DNA from: a virus
Reading direction: 5' to 3' (one strand)
DNA: 64,000 bases
Virus record (IMG/VR): IMGVR_UViG_3300033182_000652
Span: 1-64,000 of that record
Position numbers and translations under genes: made by a program. How positions within the stretch are numbered: the stretch's first letter is position 1; each line of letters begins with the position of its first letter. Shown one piece after another: positions 60,257-64,000 of the stretch. The notes beneath the pieces are model-generated. The model saw nothing but the letters and a program-made list of their open reading frames with translations, had not been told where the DNA came from and ran no database searches.

Positions 60257-60385
60257 ATGGATCACACGATACACTGGAACAACATCCTTGACGGGATGCC
60301 AGTCACTGCACGGAGAACATCAAGCCTTGAGGAACAGGTTCGGAACAAGCAAACGCCCATGCGGTTCCGGCACACGGGCTACTAG
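60257..60385 (+). CDS. 42-aa unknown protein (small ORF)
   Basis: ATG 60257 preceded by AGAGGAACGAT (GAGGA 7 nt upstream), TAG at 60383-60385. The product starts MDHTIHWNNILDGMPVTARR and is basic, without a known domain. It is on the plus strand behind the promoter at 60036. Size makes it uncertain, but ribosome site and codon make-up are good. Confidence 0.45.
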   Translation: MDHTIHWNNILDGMPVTARRTSSLEEQVRNKQTPMRFRHTGY

Positions 60386-60556
60386 AGCCATATCTAGGGA
60401 GAGTGGGCATCACTGAAAAAATAGGCGGTGTTTGGGGTCCATGAAGTGAACAGCCTTGAATAAACCAATTGGGTTCGTCCCGTCCTCTCGTGCGCTAGCG
60501 TCAACTACCACACGAAAGGGAGGGACCTCCATGCCAAAAAAAACACTTCAGGGCAG

Positions 60557-60925
60557 TCACTTCAAAATACTACGTAACTGCTGAGCATCAATAAATATGG
60601 TTGCAGTACTGCCCCTCAACTCAACCTGATCCAAAGACACATCAAAATGCGAAGCAAGCGTAGCCTTTGCTTTCAACTCCTCCATTGGATCGTAATGATC
60701 AAAAAAGTCACGATCTTCCCTGTTTTCAGATAGTGCTTCCATGAGCGTTAACGGAGCAGGGGGAGCGATACAAGTCTTACAACACAAGCGATCCTCGCTG
60801 ACCTTGGGCTTCCGGGCGCTGGCAACAGTGTGCCCACATTCTAACTCAATATGCCATTTAGTTTTTCCGTACTCACCCAGACGTACTGCCTGAGTGACCA
60901 ACCGCTTCGGTCCACGTTTCTCCAT
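60557..60925 (-). CDS. Unknown protein with zinc-ribbon-like N-terminus
   Basis: A 122-aa protein. The N-terminal part has IELECGHTV and CCKTCIAPP (possible zinc ribbon, C-x-H...C-C-x2-C). The C-terminal part is an acidic helix region and a beta-rich end ([17 protein letters not shown]). Divergent from recA, with its own leaderless-type -10. Perhaps an early DNA-binding protein. No family recognised. Confidence 0.6.
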   Translation of the reverse strand: MEKRGPKRLVTQAVRLGEYGKTKWHIELECGHTVASARKPKVSEDRLCCKTCIAPPAPLTLMEALSENREDRDFFDHYDPMEELKAKATLASHFDVSLDQVELRGSTATIFIDAQQLRSILK

Positions 60926-60937
60926 ACATTTATTCTA
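60926..60937 (-). promoter_or_regulatory. Leaderless-type -10 before the 60557 gene
   Basis: TAGAAT (60937-60932), six bases AAATGT, ATG at 60925. No clear -35. It lies back to back with the recA promoter. Confidence 0.5.
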
Positions 60938-60946
60938 CAAGCACAC

Positions 60947-60975
60947 TTGACCCGCATCCACTAGACACATACAAT
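60947..60975 (+). promoter_or_regulatory. recA promoter, leaderless
   Basis: TTGACC (60947-60952), exactly 17 bp, TACAAT (60970-60975), then six bases AGAAAC and the recA ATG at 60982. No Shine-Dalgarno sequence, so the transcript should begin at or next to the start codon. Confidence 0.75.
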
Positions 60976-60981
60976 AGAAAC

Positions 60982-61971
60982 ATGGTAGATAGAGAAAAAC
61001 TTTTAGAAGACGCCTTAGGGCAAATTGAAAAACAGTTCGGTGCTGGAACAGTCATGCGCCTAGGCGACGCAGCATCTATGGAAATCGAAACCGTCTCAAC
61101 CGGCTCCATTGCCCTAGACCTTGCACTAGGCGCAGGCGGGCTGCCCAAGGGACGAGTCACCGAAATTTACGGTCCAGAGTCATCAGGTAAGACCACTATC
61201 GCACTACACGTTATCGCAGAAGCACAGAAGCTTGGAGGCAAGTGTGCTTTCATTGACGCAGAGCACGCTTTAGATCCCGTGTACGCTAAAGCTATTGGAT
61301 GCGACGTAGACAACCTTCTAGTCAGTCAGCCAGATACCGGCGAGCAGGCACTCACAATTACGAACAAGCTCATTGAGTCAGGCGCACTAGATGTGGTCGT
61401 TGTTGACTCGGTTGCGGCCCTTACGCCCCGAGCCGAAATTGAAGGAGAGATGGGTGACAGCCACGTTGGTCTTCACGCCCGCCTGATGTCTCAGGCCATG
61501 CGCAAGATTGTCGGAAACCTGAACCACTCAAACACCATTCTGATTATGATCAATCAGCTGCGTGAAAAGATTGGTGTCATGTTCGGGTCACCAGAAGTAA
61601 CCACAGGCGGTAAGGCGCTGAAGTTTTATGCATCAGTACGTTTGGATATTCGCCGTATTGAAACTCTCAAAGACGGCGGCGAAGCGTCCGGAAACAAGAC
61701 CCGAGTAAAGGTTGTCAAGAACAAAGTCGCTCCCCCGTTCCGTCAGGCCGAATTTGAAATCACCTACGGCGAAGGAATCAACCGTACCGGCGATATTGTT
61801 GACATTGCTACAGAGATGGGCATTATCGACAAGAAGGGCGCATGGTACGCTTACAAGGGCGAAAATATCGGTCAGGGCCGAGCCAACACCAAGATCTATC
61901 TTGATGAAAACCCCGATGTTAGAGAAACGATTGCAAACACAATCTACTCTGTGCTTCCAAATATTTCCTAG
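60982..61971 (+). CDS. recA: Recombinase RecA
   Basis: A 329-aa RecA. Walker [10 protein letters not shown] (about residues 65-73), [12 protein letters not shown], Walker [22 protein letters not shown] and the loop-1/loop-2 DNA-binding segments; LRQKIG-type [20 protein letters not shown] is complete. The C-terminal acidic tail of cellular RecA is short. Forms filaments for strand exchange in recombination-dependent replication and repair. Encoded on the plus strand with its own leaderless promoter, divergent from 60557. Confidence 0.97.
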   Translation: MVDREKLLEDALGQIEKQFGAGTVMRLGDAASMEIETVSTGSIALDLALGAGGLPKGRVTEIYGPESSGKTTIALHVIAEAQKLGGKCAFIDAEHALDPVYAKAIGCDVDNLLVSQPDTGEQALTITNKLIESGALDVVVVDSVAALTPRAEIEGEMGDSHVGLHARLMSQAMRKIVGNLNHSNTILIMINQLREKIGVMFGSPEVTTGGKALKFYASVRLDIRRIETLKDGGEASGNKTRVKVVKNKVAPPFRQAEFEITYGEGINRTGDIVDIATEMGIIDKKGAWYAYKGENIGQGRANTKIYLDENPDVRETIANTIYSVLPNIS

Positions 61972-61976
61972 ACAGG

Positions 61977-62005
61977 TTGGTGTTTACCTTCTTTCGTGAT
62001 ACACT
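61977..62005 (+). promoter_or_regulatory. Promoter of the small basic protein gene
   Basis: TTGGTG (61977-61982), 17-bp spacer, TACACT (62000-62005), starting 6 nt after the recA stop codon. Confidence 0.5.
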
Positions 62006-62031
62006 ACGTATTACGAAAAGGAGATAACAAT

Positions 62032-62352
62032 ATGCCTAAAGTTAAAAAAGCAAAGGTTCCGGTCCAGCCGCCAGAGGGATGGGTGATTGAAAATCATTTC
62101 ACCATCTCTCCTCAGGTTACGCTGTACTCGGGCGACAAGTGCCGAGTGAAGGGCGAGCGTGGAGTCTTCACATTTAAGCGCCACGTAGTCAACACAAAGT
62201 TTAACCCGATCTCAGAATGGGTTGATGTGTACGGCGGTTCATACGGGCGTGAACAATACCGCTCGCTGCCTGTGGAACGGATCAAGCACATTCCTAAGCG
62301 TCGTACAAAGAAGAAGTCCCCGACCAAAAAGCCGGGGACCTCAACTCGTTAA
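62032..62352 (+). CDS. Small basic protein, unknown (DUF7246-like by pattern)
   Basis: A 106-aa protein. The start at ATG 62032 is set by AAAAGGAG 8 nt upstream, better than the longer in-frame start at 61996. Beta-rich core (VTLYSGDKCRVKGERGVFTF, EWVDVYGGSYGREQYRSLPVERI) with a very basic tail (KRRTKKKSPTKKPG). Similar short proteins with a GERG...F and EWV.vYGG pattern occur in many actinophages. Role unknown; the tail suggests nucleic-acid binding. Confidence 0.6.
   Translation: MPKVKKAKVPVQPPEGWVIENHFTISPQVTLYSGDKCRVKGERGVFTFKRHVVNTKFNPISEWVDVYGGSYGREQYRSLPVERIKHIPKRRTKKKSPTKKPGTSTR
62316..62339 (-). terminator. Possible terminator for the lysis operon, inside the 62032 gene
   Basis: GTCCCCG / CGGGGAC 7-bp stem; on the minus strand it is followed by TTCTTCTTT. 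It would stop RNA from the holin operon before it runs into recA on the other strand. It overlaps coding sequence, so confidence is limited. Confidence 0.4.
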
Positions 62353-62443
62353 GGATAAGTACAAAAGGAGCTAAAAACTTACCGCTCAACTTTATCTATA
62401 TTAACACCTGCTAGATAGCTCCGTCAAGCGGTGCTCTTTACTT

Positions 62444-62641
62444 TCAGATGAGTGAAGCGGAGGACTTGTCGCCAATCTTGGTGGCGACAAATGACTTCAG
62501 TACTGAAAGGGCGGCAGCCACACCAGCTGTCGCAGCACCCTTGGCTGACGCCATGTCAGTCACGACAAACATTGCCAGAAAAGTCTGAGCGAATGTCATG
62601 ATAGCACGTTCGGCAACCTGCTTGTACATGTTCATATCCAT
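62444..62641 (-). CDS. Holin (r1t-type)
   Basis: A 65-aa membrane protein: short charged N-terminus, first hydrophobic helix AIMTFAQTFLAMFVVTDMA, Ala/Gly-rich second helix AATAGVAAALSVLKSFVA, and C-terminal KIGDKSSASLI. This is the pattern of r1t-type actinophage holins, which form the membrane lesion that releases endolysin or triggers lysis. AAGGAG site before the ATG at 62641. Last gene of the lysis operon. Confidence 0.78.
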   Translation of the reverse strand: MDMNMYKQVAERAIMTFAQTFLAMFVVTDMASAKGAATAGVAAALSVLKSFVATKIGDKSSASLI

Positions 62642-62670
62642 TTAGTTTTCTCCTTATCAGGGAATAGTTT

Positions 62671-62699
62671 TAGAAGGAATTCCTTCTACATATATTGTA
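62671..62699 (-). promoter_or_regulatory. 18-bp perfect palindrome behind a -10 box, holin leader
   Basis: TAGAAGGAATTCCTTCTA (62671-62688) is a perfect inverted repeat. It begins 5 nt after a TACAAT (62699-62694) on the minus strand, so it covers the expected transcription start. Operator-like, or a 5' hairpin in the holin mRNA. It lies in the 105-bp gap between the two small membrane protein genes. Confidence 0.55.
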
Positions 62700-62746
62700 C
62701 AGCATAAACTTTTAGCACATAGATGCAGATTTATGTAAACGTTACC

Positions 62747-63001
62747 TTAGTTTTTCTTAGGCTGTGTCATGCTAAATGCTGCGTCAATCTCGTCAACAGT
62801 AATCTTTCCGTCATCAGCATACGCAGCAGCAAGCTTCTGAATAACAGTCGCAGCAGACGTAGCACCCGCCAACACGGCAGCCGTCCACGGATCAATACCA
62901 CCAATGAGGCTAGAGCTACCAACAATAGCCATAGCATTCATACAGAACACTGCCGCAATGCGGCCTATGGTATTCCAGATAAGTTTATTAGTTGCTTTCA
63001 T
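62747..63001 (-). CDS. Small membrane protein with acidic EF-hand-like segment
   Basis: An 84-aa protein starting at ATG 63001 (MKATNKLIW), with GAGAG just upstream; a longer start at 63016 is possible. A hydrophobic N-terminal helix (IGRIAAVFCMNAMAIVG) and a second Ala-rich one (WTAAVLAGATSAATVIQ), then DDGKITVDEIDAAF, which looks like one EF-hand loop (D-x-G-K-I-x-x-x-E-I). Second holin-like protein of the lysis region. Overlaps the previous gene by 14 nt. Confidence 0.6.
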   Translation of the reverse strand: MKATNKLIWNTIGRIAAVFCMNAMAIVGSSSLIGGIDPWTAAVLAGATSAATVIQKLAAAYADDGKITVDEIDAAFSMTQPKKN

Positions 63002-63209
63002 TTTCTCTCTCATCATCTACATAGTCTAATACAGTGCCCAACAGATGCAGCGCAAGACCGGCAAGAGAAATATATATTCCCTGCCTTAACGTGGTCGATG
63101 ACAAGGTGATCAACACCAGCCCCGTACCCGCTAATGTCCATCCAAGGTAAAGCATTTCTCTACCCATACGCCGGATGGCTCCTACTGTTAGTTTGATTAT
63201 GTTTTTCAT
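62988..63209 (-). CDS. Small membrane protein
   Basis: A 73-aa protein; the ATG at 63209 (MKNIIKLTV) has a near-perfect AAAGGAGG 4-5 nt upstream, so the longer GTG start at 63224 is rejected. Two hydrophobic segments (LYLGWTLAGTGLVLITL and GIYISLAGLALHLLGTVL), acidic C-terminus. Possible holin/antiholin partner. Confidence 0.6.
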   Translation of the reverse strand: MKNIIKLTVGAIRRMGREMLYLGWTLAGTGLVLITLSSTTLRQGIYISLAGLALHLLGTVLDYVDDERENESN

Positions 63210-63220
63210 GGTGCCTCCTT

Positions 63221-64000
63221 TCACCGAGACCTTCTTCTAGAACTACCCTTTTTACCTTTACCGCCACCGGAGTCACCGCCGGGGCCTCCTCCGCCGCCAC
63301 CGCCGGAAGGACCGCCACCGCCGCCACCGGCAGGACCGGCAGGACCAGCAGGACCAGCAGATGTCGCAGCAGCAACGCTTACAGCTGCAGCAGCGGCAAC
63401 AACAGTACGGCGAGTTTCCGTGTCAACCACAGAACCCTCAGCGATGTACTCATTGAAAGCCTCGTCGTCAAAGATATCTACAGTCTCTTCAAACTCTGCC
63501 TTCACTTCATCGTCCGCTTCGTTAACGGCAGCGACTAGAACAACTTTGGCATCGTCAGAGATGTCATCAAATTTTTCGTCAGTGACAAGGCTTTCAATTT
63601 CTTCCGTGGTAATTTCGCCGTCAACAACGTCCAAGAACTCTTCAGCAAGTTCTTCGTCTAAGGCGTCAAGTTCTTCAACGACTTTTTCCTCGGCGGCATC
63701 AACTTCAGACAACTCGACGCCTTCGATGTCAAGTCCAAGGCTGTTTAGCTCCAGCGCCAGTTCTTGATCTTCTTCTTCAACGTCGAATTCTTCAAAGAAC
63801 TCTGCAACGGTTAACGATTCGCCTGTGTCTTCGTCAACAAACTCAAACTCAATTTCTTCACCGTCTATGGTAACGATCTCCGGCTCGGGTTCCGGTTCAG
63901 GTTCAGGCTCTGGTTCGGGAGGGAGCGTTGTTGTTGTCGTTGTTGTCGTCGTCGGAGGAAGCGTTGTTGAGGTGGTTGTGGTGGTGCTTGTAGTTGTAGT
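63221..64000 (-). CDS. Thr-rich, acidic and Gly-rich protein (start beyond window edge)
   Basis: The frame stays open from the stop at 63221 to the right edge (259 codons visible). Order from the visible start: Thr-rich run (TTTT with LPP breaks), a Pro-Glu repeat (PEPEPEPEPEP), an acidic beta/helical part (IVTIDGEEIEFEFVDEDTGE, then helical EEELA-type stretches), an Ala/Val helix (TVVAAAAAVSVAAA) that could span a membrane, GPAGPAGPAG and poly-Gly runs, and a basic end (KGKKGSSRRRSR). The Thr/Pro region resembles surface stalks. Could be a host-envelope or virion-surface protein. A shorter start at 63712 (TTG) is not preferred. Confidence 0.6.
   Translation of the reverse strand, partial: TTTTSTTTTTSTTLPPTTTTTTTTTLPPEPEPEPEPEPEPEIVTIDGEEIEFEFVDEDTGESLTVAEFFEEFDVEEEDQELALELNSLGLDIEGVELSEVDAAEEKVVEELDALDEELAEEFLDVVDGEITTEEIESLVTDEKFDDISDDAKVVLVAAVNEADDEVKAEFEETVDIFDDEAFNEYIAEGSVVDTETRRTVVAAAAAVSVAAATSAGPAGPAGPAGGGGGGPSGGGGGGGPGGDSGGGKGKKGSSRRRSR

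Larger units (their letters stand above)
59965..60556. other. 592-bp gap between whiB and the 60557 gene
   Basis: Contains the whiB promoter on the minus side; on the plus side a promoter, a small hairpin (CGGGAAATCCCG, about 60107-60118), a 40-bp tandem repeat, a 42-codon ORF and, near 60510-60535, a GGGAGG site before a 17-codon ORF that overlaps the next gene. No long ORF, tRNA or terminator seen. A possible regulatory or origin region. Confidence 0.6.

Noticed and set aside
62379-62430. TTGACG...TAATAT promoter-like pair on the minus strand after the holin gene
   Set aside because: It would drive RNA only against recA and the 62032 gene, the -10 is weak, and there is no minus-strand gene before 60925.
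62467-62491. TTGTCGCC...GGCGACAA perfect stem near the holin stop
   Set aside because: Lies in coding sequence and has no T tract on either side; probably due to the codons for VATKIGDK.
1-64000. tRNA genes, integrase, attachment sites or insertion sequences
   Set aside because: None recognised on reading; a tRNAscan-SE run and a search for tyrosine/serine recombinases would be needed to exclude them.

Overview
The window is a stretch of a tailed-phage genome with a contractile (myovirus) tail. The host is most likely an actinobacterium. The strongest clue is a WhiB-family iron-sulfur regulator (59728-59964), a family essentially confined to Actinobacteria and their phages. Several genes also carry actinobacterial-type leaderless promoters, with a -10 hexamer exactly 6 nt before the ATG. 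Base composition looks moderate to low in GC by eye (not computed), which would fit a phage of aquatic low-GC actinobacteria better than one of Streptomyces or Mycobacterium; this is inference. No integrase, tRNA, IS element or CRISPR array was recognised. Both window edges cut through minus-strand genes, so the genome continues on each side.

Layout, read in the direction of transcription (right to left, minus strand) unless stated. 64000-62444: a truncated Thr/Pro-Glu/Gly-rich protein and small membrane proteins including a holin (lysis region). 60982-62352 (plus strand): recA and a small basic protein. 59965-60556: a mostly non-coding block with a plus-strand promoter, a 40-bp tandem repeat and one 42-codon ORF. 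59964-48232: one long, tightly overlapping early/middle operon. It begins with whiB and runs through Rad52-like annealing protein, Cas4-like nuclease, glycosyltransferase, HNH nucleases, PhyH dioxygenase, methyltransferase, a PAPS-reductase-like PP-loop protein between two ParB-like proteins, MazG, DUF932-like, 2OG-Fe(II) oxygenase and an FkbM-like methyltransferase. 46919-48235 (plus strand): the large terminase, alone in opposite orientation.

46877-29862 is the head region: small membrane protein, portal, prohead protease, an acidic scaffold-like protein, a ~1600-aa multidomain protein, a ~900-aa kinase-like protein and the HK97-fold major capsid protein. Proteins of this cluster share small Cys/His and LPDGSFPI modules. 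29755-24501 is an inserted non-structural block with a B12-dependent ribonucleotide reductase, an endonuclease VII-like protein, a DUF1599/Nmad1-like protein and a candidate structured RNA with an intrinsic terminator.

24438-1 is the connector and tail region. It holds head-tail connectors, a 2656-aa polyvalent protein (metallopeptidase-like HExxH, DnaQ-type exonuclease, two ADP-ribosyltransferase-like domains), sheath, tube, an M15 endolysin, tail-assembly chaperones with an overlapping -1 reading frame, tape measure, baseplate hub, a fibre with a C-terminal S74-type chaperone, a transglycosylase lipoprotein and a second M15 endolysin.

Most notable: (1) the PAPS-reductase/ParB cassette embedded among oxygenases, methyltransferases and a glycosyltransferase, suggesting nucleic-acid or glycan modification; (2) the giant polyvalent proteins, likely carried in the virion; (3) a compact structured RNA/attenuator at about 26.1-26.27 kb; (4) the set of leaderless promoters.
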